Assembly: GCA_020059485.1 (NCBI GenBank)
Contig: JAGVCA010000016.1
Coordinates: forward strand, 115,890 to 179,889
From: Anaerolineales bacterium
GTDB lineage: Bacteria > Chloroflexota > Anaerolineae > Anaerolineales > UBA11579
Length of the DNA: 64,000 nucleotides
Direction of reading: 5' to 3'
The notes beneath the pieces were generated by a model. That model worked only from the letters and a program-made list of their open reading frames with translations, was not told the DNA's origin and searched no databases. The translations under genes were made by a program, and so were the position numbers. Each line of letters opens with the position of its first letter. The first letter of the stretch is position 1. Below are positions 1-10,200 of this stretch, one piece after another.

Positions 1-138
1 TAGACCGCTGCACACCGGACAAATATTGCTATTGGCCGGATCCCCCCACGAATCGGCCTTGCAGGCGCAGAAGATCTTGGTTTCGGTGTTCAGCTGGATA
101 TGCGTCTCCAGCCCGATAATGGCTTCATACTCAGTCAT
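1..138 (-). CDS. gatB: Aspartyl/glutamyl-tRNA amidotransferase subunit B, N-terminal part (cut by window edge)
   Basis: GatB binds mischarged Glu-tRNA(Gln) or Asp-tRNA(Asn) and activates it for amidation within the GatCAB complex. The minus strand reads [24 protein letters not shown] and then CPVC, the conserved GatB opening (GLE.H.QL) with the CxC and CxxC cysteines that form its zinc site. It is too short for the ORF track because the window ends about 46 codons in. The ATG overlaps the gatA stop in an ATGA, so translation is probably coupled. The order gatC-gatA-gatB supports the call. Only the N-terminus is seen. Confidence 0.93.
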   Translation of the reverse strand, partial: MTEYEAIIGLETHIQLNTETKIFCACKADSWGDPANSNICPVCSGL

Positions 139-1739
139 GATAATCCCTCAAGCACTTGCGGCCTGACCTTGCGCCAGGCGGCATCCTCGGTAGCGACCTC
201 AAAGGCCCGCCCGATCCGCAGCAGGGTGGCTTCGTCGTAGTCCCGCCCCAGCAGCTGGATGCCCAACGGTAAACGCTCTTTGCTCAAGCCGCCCATCAAC
301 GACAGACCCGGCACCCCGGCATGGTTGCCGGTCACGGTGAACTGGTCGGCGTACTGCATCAGGACGGTATCGCCATACACATCGCCATAGCCGAAGGCCG
401 GCGTGGGTGTGGCGGGGGTCAGCAGCGCATCCAGCCGGTACTCACCCTGCGGGTCGTAGATCCGCTCAAAATCTCCCCTTATCAGGGAACGCACCCGCAG
501 TGCTCGCTGGTAATACTGCTCGCTGTACTGCGCCGCCGAGACATACATCCCCATCAGGATCCTCAGTTTTGGCTGAGCGCCGAATCCCTCGGCCCGGGTG
601 CGGCGGTACAGTTCATCCAGGTCCTCCGCCGGCACCGGGGTGCGGTAGCCGTATTTGACGCCATCAAAGCGGTGCAGGTTGGAAGCCACCTCGACCCGCG
701 AGATCACAAAATAGGTCGGGATGCCGTACTTGGTGCGCGGCATCGGCACATTCTCCACCACTCGCGCCCCCATCTCGGAGAGGCGGTCGGCAGCCTGTTC
801 GACGGCCTGTTTGATCTCGTCAGAGATCGGCTCTTCTTCCATCTGGCCGCTCTCGTGGTTGAAATATTGGATCTTGAAGAAATCCGGGCTCAGCCCGATC
901 CGCATCCCTTTGACACCAGCCTCGATCTCGGCGGTGTAATCCGGCACCGGGATAGTCACCGCGGTGCTGTCCCGCCGGTCCGGCCCGGCGATCACGCTCA
1001 GCATCATGGCGGCATCGCGCACATTGCGGGCTACCGGCCCCGGGCAATCCAGCGAGGAACCGAAAGCGATCAGCCCATAGCGCGAGACCCGCCCGTAGGT
1101 CGGTTTCAGCCCAACCACGCCGCAAAAGGCGGCCGGCTGGCGGATCGAGCCGCCAGTATCCGTTCCCAGGGAGAGCGCGCCCATCCCGGCAGCCACCGCC
1201 GCCGTGCTGCCCCCGGACGAACCCCCTGGTACTTTCGAGGTGTCCCAGGGGTTACGCGGGGCCGGTTGATAGGCGGAAGATTCCGATGAGGAGCCGTGTG
1301 TGAATTCGTCCAGGTTAACCTTGCCGAGCATCACCGCGCCAGCCTTCTCCATCCGCTCTACCGCCGTAGCAGTATACGGGGCCGTGTAATTTGACAGGAT
1401 CCGGGACCCGGCGGTGCTGCGCGTCCCCCGGACGTTGAAAATATCCTTGACCGTATAAGGCACACCTGCCAGCGGCCCGGGGATTACGCCCTCACTGATC
1501 GATTTATCGACTGCTTGGGCCTGGGCGCGGGCGGTTTCTTCCGTCCGGGTGATGAAGGCATGCACCTTGGCATGATCCTCCGCGGTGATCTCGCCGGCAT
1601 CCAGCGAGCCAGGACGCCCATCGACGAGTTCAATCCGCTCCAGGGTCGATTCCAGCGCCTCAACCGCCGAGATTTCCCGCTTGCGGATCAGGGCCGCCAG
1701 TTCGTATGCAGACAGGTCGCACAATTCCATGGCGCTCAT
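135..1739 (-). CDS. gatA: Aspartyl/glutamyl-tRNA amidotransferase subunit A
   Basis: GatA is the glutaminase/amidase subunit of GatCAB; it releases ammonia from glutamine for transamidation of mischarged tRNA. The amidase Ser-cisSer-Lys triad is visible: Lys98 in [10 protein letters not shown], Ser174 in PGGSSGGS and the nucleophile Ser198 in [14 protein letters not shown]. The protein is 534 residues against about 485 for most bacterial GatA; extra sequence lies near residues 40-60 and 290-340. The start ATG overlaps the gatC stop (ATGA), which favours this start over the internal ATG three codons later. Generic amidases share the signature, but the gatC and gatB neighbours settle the assignment. 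Confidence 0.95.
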   Translation of the reverse strand: MSAMELCDLSAYELAALIRKREISAVEALESTLERIELVDGRPGSLDAGEITAEDHAKVHAFITRTEETARAQAQAVDKSISEGVIPGPLAGVPYTVKDIFNVRGTRSTAGSRILSNYTAPYTATAVERMEKAGAVMLGKVNLDEFTHGSSSESSAYQPAPRNPWDTSKVPGGSSGGSTAAVAAGMGALSLGTDTGGSIRQPAAFCGVVGLKPTYGRVSRYGLIAFGSSLDCPGPVARNVRDAAMMLSVIAGPDRRDSTAVTIPVPDYTAEIEAGVKGMRIGLSPDFFKIQYFNHESGQMEEEPISDEIKQAVEQAADRLSEMGARVVENVPMPRTKYGIPTYFVISRVEVASNLHRFDGVKYGYRTPVPAEDLDELYRRTRAEGFGAQPKLRILMGMYVSAAQYSEQYYQRALRVRSLIRGDFERIYDPQGEYRLDALLTPATPTPAFGYGDVYGDTVLMQYADQFTVTGNHAGVPGLSLMGGLSKERLPLGIQLLGRDYDEATLLRIGRAFEVATEDAAWRKVRPQVLEGLS

Positions 1740-2056
1740 TTCAGGTCCTCATGTGGGGTTTCGGGGGCGATGATATACCGGTCGATCACTTCCGGCGCCC
1801 CTTTCAGGATCTCTTCCGGGCGTTCGAAGGGATCGGCGTTGTCCTCCCGGAAAGGCGCGCGGGTGTCGGCAGTATAGGGCACACCATGGGCAGCCGCGGC
1901 AGTCTCCTCATCCAGGGGCACGGCGGCCAGTTCGGCGATCGCGGTCAGCTGGTCATTGAGCTGCCGGCGGATGTATTCCGCCTCCTCTTCCTCCAGTTCC
2001 AGTGCCGCCAGATCGACAAGTTTATTGAACAGGTCTCGGGTGATCTCTTCGCTCAT
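1736..2056 (-). CDS. gatC: Aspartyl/glutamyl-tRNA amidotransferase subunit C
   Basis: GatC is the small subunit that wraps around GatA and GatB and stabilises the complex. The 106-residue protein has the typical features: an N-terminal helix (LVDLAALELEEEE), a conserved-looking middle and a C-terminal AP.TPHED-like tail, here [12 protein letters not shown]. It is first in the operon, with GAGGAAGAG as ribosome-binding site before the ATG and a TATACT-like -10 some 35 bases upstream on the minus strand. The 3' end overlaps gatA by four bases. The length is a little above the usual 95-100. Confidence 0.9.
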   Translation of the reverse strand: MSEEITRDLFNKLVDLAALELEEEEAEYIRRQLNDQLTAIAELAAVPLDEETAAAAHGVPYTADTRAPFREDNADPFERPEEILKGAPEVIDRYIIAPETPHEDLK

Positions 2057-2176
2057 TGTCTCTTCCTCGCAGGTGAAATCTTAAGAAACAAGTATACCAC
2101 CGCCACCCCGCGGCTCAGGCCGCCCCACAGCCCGGCTCCAGGTCACTCTGCAGGACAATTCGGGCAAAGGCTGTCG

Positions 2177-2836
2177 TTAGCCCAACCGCTCTTCGAGGAA
2201 CGCCAGGATCCGCTCCCAGGCCAGTTTGTCCGCCGCGGGATCATACTCCGGCCGGTCGGGCTCCATGAACCAGTGCTCGGTGCCGGGGTAGGTGAAGAAC
2301 TCCACCGGTCTGCCAGCCTCCCGGATCGCGCCTTCCAGCCACTCGACCACTTCCGGGCTATCGAACTGGTCATTCTCGGCGAAATGTCCCTGGTAGGCGG
2401 CCGCAGTCTCCTCAAACGGGTCATCCCCCACGGCATACAACAAGACAACTGCCTTGACGTTTTCCTTGTATGTCCGGGCAGCATGGATCGCGAACCCGCC
2501 GCCCAGAGAACATGCCACAGCCCCAATTTCCCGGCTCGTGACCTGCGGCAAGCCGAGCAGAACATCCGTTGCGGCGGAGGCTATCTCTGCCGCAGCCGCC
2601 CAATCGAGAGAATCGACCGCCTCTTCAGCCTGCTGGATGGTTTTTGCCACCGTGCCGCGGTAGAAATCCGGGGCCAGGGCAACGTAGCCATGTACCGCCA
2701 GTTTTTCGCAGATCGCTTTGAATGATTCGTTCAGCCCCCACCAGGCATGGCAGACCAGCACCCCCGGCCCGCTGCCGCTGTCCGGCACAGCCAGATAGCC
2801 CTTGAAAGTCGAACCCTTGGATTCAAAAGTCTGCAT
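2177..2836 (-). CDS. Dienelactone hydrolase family alpha/beta hydrolase
   Basis: This 219-residue cytosolic alpha/beta hydrolase resembles dienelactone hydrolases, which open lactone or ester bonds. Visible features are the oxyanion-loop region HAWWGLNE, the APDFYRG block, the nucleophile elbow GAVACSLGGG (Ser110 as likely nucleophile; classical DLH uses Cys, and here a Cys sits just before the Ser) and a late His188 in GTEHWF. Length matches the family (220-240). It stands alone between gatC and glnA on the same strand, 26 bases after glnA. The true substrate cannot be told from sequence. Confidence 0.85.
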   Translation of the reverse strand: MQTFESKGSTFKGYLAVPDSGSGPGVLVCHAWWGLNESFKAICEKLAVHGYVALAPDFYRGTVAKTIQQAEEAVDSLDWAAAAEIASAATDVLLGLPQVTSREIGAVACSLGGGFAIHAARTYKENVKAVVLLYAVGDDPFEETAAAYQGHFAENDQFDSPEVVEWLEGAIREAGRPVEFFTYPGTEHWFMEPDRPEYDPAADKLAWERILAFLEERLG

Positions 2837-2862
2837 GTCATACCTCCTGAAATGGTTAATCG

Positions 2863-4284
2863 CTATACATCAAAGTACAGGCTCATCTCGTACGGATGCG
2901 GGCGGCGGCGGACCTCATCGGCCTCGCCTCGCCGCTTATAGCCGATCCAGGTCTCGATCAATTCCTCGGTGAACACGCCGCCCTCAAGCAGAAATCCGTG
3001 GTCCGATTCCAGCGCCTGCATGGCTGCCTCCAGCGAGGTCGGCAGCGGCTTGATCCCGGCGCGCTGCTCCTCTGTCCAGGAGAAGATATCGGCGTCGATC
3101 GGCCCGTAACCCAGTTCGGTCGGGTCGATCTGATTGCGGATACCGTCGATTCCGGCCATCAGCATGGCCGCCAGCGCCAGATATGGGTTGCAGGTGGCGT
3201 CCGGCGGGCGGAATTCAATCCGGGCGGAGGCCGGGCTGAGCGCATATTTCGGGATGCGGATGGCGGCGCTGCGGTTGCCGAGCGAATAGAAAGCATTTAC
3301 CGGGGCTTCATAGCCCGGCACCAGCCGGCGGTAGGAATTCGTCCCCGGGTTGGTAAAACCCAGCACCGCCGCCCCGTGGTGCAGCAGCCCGCCGACATAA
3401 TACTGGGCGGTCTTGCTCAGGCAGGCATATCCATGCGCGTCATAGAACAAGTTCTCGCCATCCCGCATCAGCTTCTGGTGGAAGTGCATCCCGCTGCCCG
3501 CCTCGCCGTACAGCGGCTTGGGCATAAAGGTGGCTGCCTTGCCGTACTTCTGGGCGGTCATCTTGGTGATGTACTTGATCATCAGGATCGCATCGCCCGA
3601 TTGCTGCATGCCCATCATCGCCGTCTCGATCTCCATCTGACCGGCGCTGCCGACCTCGTGATGGTGGTATTTGACCGGCACGCCCAGCTTTTCCAGCGCA
3701 TCCATGATCTCGTTGCGCATATTGTGGAAGCGGTCTTTGGGCGGAGCGACATGATAACCGCCATGCAGTGGGATCGTTGCGCCGCGCGTTTCGCTGGTGC
3801 TGGACCAATCCGCCTCATAGGAGAACAACTCATAACCCGCTTTATGCATCAGGTTCTCATAGACCACCTGGTCAAAGACATAGAACTCGAACTCCGGCCC
3901 CCAGGCGCTCTCGGTGGCGATCCCGCTCGTGCGCAGGAAGGCTTCGGCATTGTTAGCGATATTGCGGGGATCATTCTCGAAGGTCTCGCGAGTGTCGGCG
4001 GTCAGGATCTTGCCGATGAAACTTAGCACGGGTGTATCCCAGAACGGGTCAATGAACCCGGTGCTCAGGTCTGGCACCACGACCATATCGCCGGCCTTGA
4101 CCGACTGCAGCCCGACCGATGACCCGTCAAACCCGATGCCGCGCGCCATCAGATCTTCGCCGAAGCGGCTGACCGGGATGGTGATATGGTGCCAGCGGCC
4201 GAGCAGGTCGCAATACTTCAGGTCGACTGCCATGATGTTCTTTTCTTTGATGAAAGCCTGGGCTTGCGCAAGTTTATGGAACAC
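2863..4284 (-). CDS. glnA: Type I glutamine synthetase (alpha-type)
   Basis: It condenses glutamate and ammonia with ATP to glutamine, the central nitrogen-assimilation step. The 473-residue protein shows the GS beta-grasp start (DLKYCDLLGRWHH), the GFDGSSV loop, the EFEFYVFD metal-binding glutamates, GSGMHFHQ, and the NSYRRLVPGYEAP ATP/substrate block. The C-terminus HPYEMSLYFDV is of the alpha type and there is no obvious adenylylation-tyrosine loop, so control by GlnE-type adenylylation looks unlikely. The start is a GTG preceded by a near-perfect AGGAGG five bases away, which beats the internal ATG 17 codons later. It is divergent from the GH114 gene. Confidence 0.95.
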   Translation of the reverse strand: MFHKLAQAQAFIKEKNIMAVDLKYCDLLGRWHHITIPVSRFGEDLMARGIGFDGSSVGLQSVKAGDMVVVPDLSTGFIDPFWDTPVLSFIGKILTADTRETFENDPRNIANNAEAFLRTSGIATESAWGPEFEFYVFDQVVYENLMHKAGYELFSYEADWSSTSETRGATIPLHGGYHVAPPKDRFHNMRNEIMDALEKLGVPVKYHHHEVGSAGQMEIETAMMGMQQSGDAILMIKYITKMTAQKYGKAATFMPKPLYGEAGSGMHFHQKLMRDGENLFYDAHGYACLSKTAQYYVGGLLHHGAAVLGFTNPGTNSYRRLVPGYEAPVNAFYSLGNRSAAIRIPKYALSPASARIEFRPPDATCNPYLALAAMLMAGIDGIRNQIDPTELGYGPIDADIFSWTEEQRAGIKPLPTSLEAAMQALESDHGFLLEGGVFTEELIETWIGYKRRGEADEVRRRPHPYEMSLYFDV

Positions 4285-4337
4285 AGTTCCTCCTCAAAGG
4301 AATATTTTTTCAGCGCGTCCATTTTACCAGCCTGCTG

Positions 4338-4365
4338 TTGACAATGGGGGAGAAACCGGTATAGA
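4338..4365 (+). promoter_or_regulatory. Candidate sigma-70 promoter for the GH114-type gene
   Basis: TTGACA (4338-4343) and TATAGA (4360-4365) are separated by 16 bases. The expected transcription start falls only a few bases before the ATG at 4375, and no Shine-Dalgarno sequence is present, so the message may be nearly leaderless. Confidence 0.55.
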
Positions 4366-4374
4366 CTGAAAATC

Positions 4375-5295
4375 ATGAACAAATGCCTGGTGATCGCCTG
4401 TTGCACCATCCTGGCCGCGCTGGCCTGCCGCCTGCCAACGACCCTTTCCGCCACCCCAACCGAGACCCGCTTCCCGCTGTGTACCCCGCCGGCCTGTGCA
4501 GAAGATGAGACCTACCATTGCCCCGGAGAATGCCCCGGCGGCTGCGGCACGGTCTGTGCCACCCGCACACCTACCAGCCAGCCGGACCGCTGGCGGCCGG
4601 CAGCCGGGATCACCTTCCATATCCAGTTTGAGGGCCAGCCAGACTCTGACCTCCCCGTGGATGTGTACATCCTCGACCTGTTTGAAACCTCCTCCAGCCA
4701 GATCGCCGTTCTGCACCGCCAAGGCAAGGCAGTGGTGTGCTATTTCAGCGCTGGTTCTTTCGAAGACTGGCGGCCAGATGTGGGCTTGTTCCCGACCGAG
4801 ACACTCGGCCGGCCGCTGGAAGGCTGGGAGGGCGAGACCTGGCTCGATATCCGCCAGATCGACCAGCTGGCACCGGTCATGCTGGCCCGGTTGGATCTGG
4901 CGGCACAGAAAGGCTGCGACGGCGTGGATCCCGATAATCTGGACGCCTACGCCAACCCGTCCGGCTTTGATCTGTCTTACGCCAACCAGCTGGCCTACAA
5001 CACCTGGCTGGCAGAGAAGGCGCACCAGCGCGGGTTGGCGATCGGTTTGAAAAATGACCTCGGCCAGGTGGCCGATCTGGTAGACTTGTTCGATTTTTCC
5101 GTCAACGAAGAATGCTACACCTACAAGGAGTGTGGACTTTTGGCCCCCTTCATCCAGCAGAACAAGCCGGTCTTTGGCATCGAGTACGACTTGATGGCGG
5201 GGGAGTTCTGTCCTCAGGCGAATGCTGCTGGTTTCAGTTTCATCCGAAAAAACCTGGCGCTGGATGCCGACGCTGTCAACTGCTGGGAGCAATGA
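4375..5295 (+). CDS. Secreted GH114-type glycosidase (endo-alpha-1,4-polygalactosaminidase-like lipoprotein)
   Basis: The 306-residue protein matches the GH114/TM1410-like TIM-barrel family, whose characterised members cleave alpha-1,4-polygalactosamine. An N-terminal signal with lipobox LAALAC (Cys17) predicts a membrane-anchored lipoprotein. A Cys-rich linker (about eight Cys in residues 36-65) follows, then the catalytic domain with PVDVYILDLFE, VVCYFSAGSFEDWRPD, the GVDPDNLDAY acidic block, GLAIGLKND and FSVNEECYTY. The last segments are typical of the family. It is monocistronic in appearance, with a promoter directly upstream. The substrate in this organism is unknown; it could act on exopolysaccharide of the cell itself or of neighbours. 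Confidence 0.85.
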   Translation: MNKCLVIACCTILAALACRLPTTLSATPTETRFPLCTPPACAEDETYHCPGECPGGCGTVCATRTPTSQPDRWRPAAGITFHIQFEGQPDSDLPVDVYILDLFETSSSQIAVLHRQGKAVVCYFSAGSFEDWRPDVGLFPTETLGRPLEGWEGETWLDIRQIDQLAPVMLARLDLAAQKGCDGVDPDNLDAYANPSGFDLSYANQLAYNTWLAEKAHQRGLAIGLKNDLGQVADLVDLFDFSVNEECYTYKECGLLAPFIQQNKPVFGIEYDLMAGEFCPQANAAGFSFIRKNLALDADAVNCWEQ

Positions 5296-5310
5296 GAGCA
5301 GAACACGGGC

Positions 5311-5316
5311 TATAAT
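5311..5316 (+). promoter_or_regulatory. Candidate -10 box of the lipid kinase gene
   Basis: A perfect TATAAT lies 53 bases before the ATG of the lipid kinase. No good -35 is visible at the right distance, so this is a partial promoter call. Confidence 0.4.
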
Positions 5317-5368
5317 GTAAGCACCTTCTGAACCCAATTCATCCGCCACAAGCAAAGGCCCGGACCGC

Positions 5369-6259
5369 ATGACCCGTGTACTTGTTTTGCACAACCCTGT
5401 CTCTGGCACCCACGAGCCCGATGCCACCGAGGAGACTGTCCACACTCACTTTCAGAAAGCCGGCTGGAACTGCCAGATCCACCGCACCGAGAAGGGCGAT
5501 GGCTTGCCAGACATTGTCTCACGGGCAACTAAGGACGGCGTCAATATCATTGTTGCCGCTGGTGGAGACGGTACGATAAACGACGCCGCCAGCGGGCTTC
5601 TCAACACCGGCGTGCCACTAGGCGTCCTCCCGCTCGGGACCGGAAACGGAATGGCGACCTACCTGAAAATCCCCGAGGAAGTCGAGTCAGCACTGGCATT
5701 GATCACCGGCGAACATGCTATCCGCCGCATCGATGCCCTGGCGTTCAACGGGCGGCACGCACTGCTGAACATCAGCGCCGGACTCTCCACACAGATGATA
5801 AAACTGTCCAAGCGCGAGCAAAAACGCAGCCTGGGAATATTGACTTACTACCTGGCCGGGATCAAGGCGCTGGCCGGAATCCAGCCGGCTGCCTTCGAGG
5901 TCGAGGTGGATGGCAACCGCCAGAGCATCCGGGCTTCCGAGGTCTTCGCGGTGAACACGGTCAACCTCGGCAGTTCTCGCCACTTTCTGGACCTGGACAT
6001 TGAGAACGATGACGGTGTGCTGGATGTTTTCATTTTCCGCTCGAAGACAGCCGGGGCCTACATCCGCCTCCTGGCCAACGTGCTCCTGCGCCGCTCCAAG
6101 GAAGAGTCAGATCTGGAACGCTACGCCGTCCGGGAGCGGCTGGTGATTCGCAGCACCAAACCTGTGCTGGTCCAGGCCGACGGCGACCTGATCGGCAATA
6201 CCCCAATCGAGGTCAGTATCCTCCCAAAGGCGGTCAGCCTGATCGTCCCCAAGAATTGA
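5369..6259 (+). CDS. Diacylglycerol/lipid kinase family protein (YegS/BmrU-like)
   Basis: This 296-residue protein belongs to the DAGK catalytic-domain family, which phosphorylates lipid hydroxyls such as diacylglycerol using ATP at the inner membrane face. The nucleotide-binding GGDGT (residues 65-69 in VAAGGDGTINDAASGLL) and the PLGVLPLGTGNGMA block are diagnostic. The C-terminal beta-sandwich region ends with VLVQADGDLIGNTPIEVSILPKAVSLIVP, also typical. Length is normal. The ribosome-binding site is weak. It could alternatively act on sphingoid bases; sequence alone does not say. Confidence 0.9.
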   Translation: MTRVLVLHNPVSGTHEPDATEETVHTHFQKAGWNCQIHRTEKGDGLPDIVSRATKDGVNIIVAAGGDGTINDAASGLLNTGVPLGVLPLGTGNGMATYLKIPEEVESALALITGEHAIRRIDALAFNGRHALLNISAGLSTQMIKLSKREQKRSLGILTYYLAGIKALAGIQPAAFEVEVDGNRQSIRASEVFAVNTVNLGSSRHFLDLDIENDDGVLDVFIFRSKTAGAYIRLLANVLLRRSKEESDLERYAVRERLVIRSTKPVLVQADGDLIGNTPIEVSILPKAVSLIVPKN

Positions 6260-6381
6260 ATTCCCGGATTGGAAGGCAAGAACAGCAGGGTTAATGTGTC
6301 ATTGCCGGTCGGTGTCTACCTGGCGCAGTTTTCTTATATCTTCTGTGGAATTTGGTCAAATCCGGTATTCTCCGCCATCGG

Positions 6382-7080
6382 TTAGCCCTCAGGCTCTTCA
6401 TCGCCGGTTTTGGATAGATATTCCTCGATCGCCAGTGCCCGCTCGGTCCTGCCCCTGCGCTTATTCACGGCCAAAGAAAGGCGCAGCGGCGGCACCTTGA
6501 TCACCAGCCCGCGCCATTCAACCACTTCCAGGTGCTCCCTGGCGTACGGCCCACAGTCAGCCGGCTCCGGGTCATCCAGGCTCGCCGCAGGGTCCGAGGC
6601 AATATCGATCATTGCATGCCGGAAAACTACCCCGAAATCCTTGGTTACCCATCCGCCAGTATCCACGATCGGCTCGATCAAATAGTCCTGGAACACCTCT
6701 GCCACCCGGTCCACATCAGCGGAATCGATCATGGCGTCGATATCATGCGGCTCTAGCGGGATTCCCCGGATGCAAACTGCACAGCTCCCGGTCAGCCACC
6801 AATCGATCCTGTGCGCCGCCATGATCCCGGCAAACTCATGAAGCGCCTGCTCCCAGGGGATCGGCGCAAAATAACCGATCTGGTCGAACATCTGCGGGGC
6901 ATGTGCGGCGTAATACGCCTTGATCTTATCCAGATATCGGGCACTCTGGGGGAAACGCTTGGTATAGCTTTCGCCTTCCTGGGTGTAAAAAGTCTTCCGC
7001 AGCACATTCGCGTACTTCGGATCGAAGTCCGAGACCCGGAAGACAACCTCCTCGCCTTGTTCTTCAAACGTGATCTTCAT
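6382..7080 (-). CDS. Nucleotidyltransferase-fold protein of unknown role
   Basis: The 232-residue protein contains WWLTGSCAVCIRGIPLEPHDIDAMIDSADV (roughly residues 98-128), which looks like the AbiEii/MNT-type nucleotidyltransferase core (GS.A...RG...P.DID). The C-terminus includes WRGLVIKVPPLRLSLAVNKRRGRTERALAIEEYL, reminiscent of the helical tail of these proteins. A GGAG ribosome-binding site precedes the ATG. No antitoxin partner sits next to it, so I do not call a toxin-antitoxin pair; aminoglycoside-type or housekeeping nucleotidyl transfer are equally open. The gene is convergent with the lipid kinase without an obvious terminator between them. Confidence 0.6.
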   Translation of the reverse strand: MKITFEEQGEEVVFRVSDFDPKYANVLRKTFYTQEGESYTKRFPQSARYLDKIKAYYAAHAPQMFDQIGYFAPIPWEQALHEFAGIMAAHRIDWWLTGSCAVCIRGIPLEPHDIDAMIDSADVDRVAEVFQDYLIEPIVDTGGWVTKDFGVVFRHAMIDIASDPAASLDDPEPADCGPYAREHLEVVEWRGLVIKVPPLRLSLAVNKRRGRTERALAIEEYLSKTGDEEPEG

Positions 7081-7237
7081 TGCCGCTGTATCTCCTCAGA
7101 TTGTCTGTCTACCTCCGGATTATAACCAAAATCGGAAGAGGAATCGCAACTTGATTCATGGATCGCTTTATCACTCGTACGGCTTGTACCGATCCCTGCC
7201 CAGCTCCCGCCAACAGCCCGACCCGACTTGCCGGGAA

Positions 7238-7246
7238 TGATATACT
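7238..7246 (+). promoter_or_regulatory. Candidate extended -10 promoter of the secreted nuclease gene
   Basis: TGATATACT gives an extended -10 (TG plus TATACT) 36 bases before the ATG at 7282. No clear -35 is present, which is common for extended -10 promoters. Confidence 0.45.
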
Positions 7247-7281
7247 TTTCAAACCAGAAACAAACTCAAGGAGCAGAATGT

Positions 7282-10200
7282 ATGTCACGCCGAGCATCCC
7301 TTTTCCTCTTTCTTGCAATTTTCTCGATCACCTTGATCGGTTGCAGCCCTGCCCAGCCGGAGGCCAGCCCGACGGTTCCATTAACAGATCTGGGTCCAGG
7401 CCTGTTGATCAGCGAGGTCATGGCGGGGATTGATGGTAACAACCTGTTTGACTTTGTCGAATTGTATAACCCCACTGCGGGCATCATTGACCTCAAGGGA
7501 TATTCGCTCTGGTATGTATTAAATTCTGACGATGAACCGGAACTGCTGCACGTCTGGGACGAGTCCGCCCTGATCCCCCCCTTCGGGCACTATCTCCTCG
7601 GCCAGGCCGGACAGGACATCGGCCTTCCCCCTGACGAGGCGATCGATCTCGCCCTGATCCCGCAGCGAGGCGGACTGATCCTGCACGACCCAACCCGCGA
7701 AACGATTGACAGCCTGGGTTGGGGCCGCGCCCCCGAGGAAGCCGTCGAAGGGCAGCCAGCAGAAGGGCTGGATAACGCCGTTTCGCTTGAGCGCAGCCCG
7801 GGCGGAACAGAAGGCAACTATCTCGACCAGGACAATAACCAGCTCGATTTTAAGATCAACACAATCCCCAGCCCTCAAAACACCGGCAGTCCGCGCGCCC
7901 CGGATAATTTCCCCGGTCTGGCGTTGATCATCGACTCGCCCGCCTCGGCTGCGCCGGGAACGGAGTTTCAAATCGAGCTGCAGTTGGACAATCAGACCGG
8001 TGCTGATCTTGGCCCGGTGACCACCGAATTACGACTTCCGGCCGGATTATCCCTGACTGCCGCCGGGGAAGGTGTCACAGCTACCGAGGACCTGGTGACC
8101 TGGACACTGGCGGATCTGGCTGATGGCGAAAATGCCAGCCAGGCGATCACAGTCGCGGCACCTCTCAGCTATACCGAACTCAGCCTGCACAGCAATCATA
8201 CCTCGGCGGAAGGCTGGCCGGTACCCTCTTTCGCCGCCCCGGCAACTGTGAGCATCACCGGCGGCGCCATCCCGATCCAGACAGCCCGCACGCTCCTCAA
8301 CCAGGAGGTGGTGGTGGAAGGCATCGCCTCAATGTACACAGGCGGCCTGTTTGCTGGCAGCGGCGCGAAATTCTATCTGGCCGATGAGACCGGCGGAGCC
8401 CAGGTGTATGTCGCGGGTGCAGGCAGCACCTTGAATGTCGCAATTGGAGACCGTGTCCGCGTCCAGGGCATAGTCACCCTTTACCGCGGCACGATCGAGA
8501 TCGTACCATCCAATTTTGGGCAGGTAGAAGTCCTGGCAGAAGGAGAGGAATTCTCCCCTCTCCCGGTCTCAATTGCCCAGTCCATTAGCCAACGTGATAC
8601 CCTGGTTGGTCAACTGGTCCAATTGGAAGGAACCATCGCCCGGGCGGAAGAGTTTTCTTACAGTTACGAGCTCGATCTGGTGGACGAAGAAGGCCGGCTG
8701 CTGACCGCCTATATGGACAAATTGACCGAAGCGACCATCGAAACGATCGAATCCGGGCAGCGCTATCAGGTAACCGGCATCCTGGAAGACCTTGATACCC
8801 GGCTGCTTCTCTACCCCCGGCAGCAATCCGATCTGGAACAGATCTACCCTGAGATCCTGCAGATCGAAGCCCACGCGCCCATCACGGTCTCACCGGATGA
8901 GACTTTTGAACTGCGGCTGGAAGTGATCAATCACACCCTTCAACCTGTTTCCGGGGCGGAAGTATTCCTGCCGATCCCGCCCGGCCTGCAGATCGTCGAG
9001 ATCCTGGATGACGGTGCGGTGGTTGACGACCAGATTCTCTGGCAGATTGAGACGATCGAACCAAACGGCGCCTCGCACACCGTCTCCCTGACTGCTGCCT
9101 CGGCTCCTGGCGTCGAATTCCTTACATGGACTGATTACCGCACCACAGCCACCCAGGCCGGCCTGGAAGCCGAAGGAGAAACCAGTTACACCTTCACCAG
9201 CGAAACCCTGCCGATCTGGGCGATCCAGGGACCAGGGCTGCGCTCGCCTTATCACCAGCAATTTTTACAAACTTCCGGCGTGGTCACCGGCGTCTTCCCC
9301 GACCTGGGGGGCTTCTGGATCCAGGAGACCGAGACCGACGCAGACCCCGCCACATCACCTGGCCTGTTTGTCAGTACCGGGCTGGCAGATATTCAGGTTG
9401 AGGTCGGTGACCGGGTGCAGGTCGCAGGCGTGGTGGAGGAATTCTTCCAGCAGACTCAGCTCACGGTGGGTACAGCAGCCAATCTGACAGTGGTGGCCCA
9501 GGGAGTCCCTTTGCCAGCCCCGATCCCGCTTGACCCGCCCGAGTCAGAGGAAGAATCCCTGCTCTATTTTGAGGCTCATGAAGGTGCGCTCGTCACCATC
9601 AACCAGCCGGCCGTGGTCGTGGACCCCAGCGACCGGTATGGCGAATTCGCCTTTGTCCTGGCCTACCACCAGCGCACCCGGCTCTACCGGGGCGAGGAAA
9701 ACGGGATTATCCTGTTGGCCGATGACGGTTCCTCCATCGTGCATGCCGATCAATCCACCCTGCCGGTGGTCGCCGCCAGCGGAGATACCCTCATCGGGAT
9801 CACCGGTCCCCTGGCATTTACCTACGGCAATTTCAAGATCGAACCGACCACACTTCCGGTGATCAGCCCGGCGGCGGTTGAACTGCCATCGATCCCGCCT
9901 TTGAGCGCGGACCAGTTCTCGATCATGACCTGGAATGTGGAAAACCTGTTCGACATCGTGGACCCGCATCCTTCCAGCCCGCCTCTGCCAACCGTATCGG
10001 AATACCGCTGGCAGATCGCCAAAGTGGCCGCCACGATCGAGGCTGCCGGGCTTCCGACAGTGGTCGGTCTGCAGGAGGTCGAGAATATCGGCGTCCTTGA
10101 AGACATTGCCGAGCATGAGGTCCTGCAAGCCTATGGCTACATCCCGGTCCTGCTCGAGGGGGATGACAGCCGCGGGATAGATGTCGGCTACCTGGTGCGC

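Noticed and set aside
6382-7080. Toxin of an AbiE-type toxin-antitoxin system
   Set aside because: Only a nucleotidyltransferase-like core is seen and no antitoxin-like gene is adjacent.
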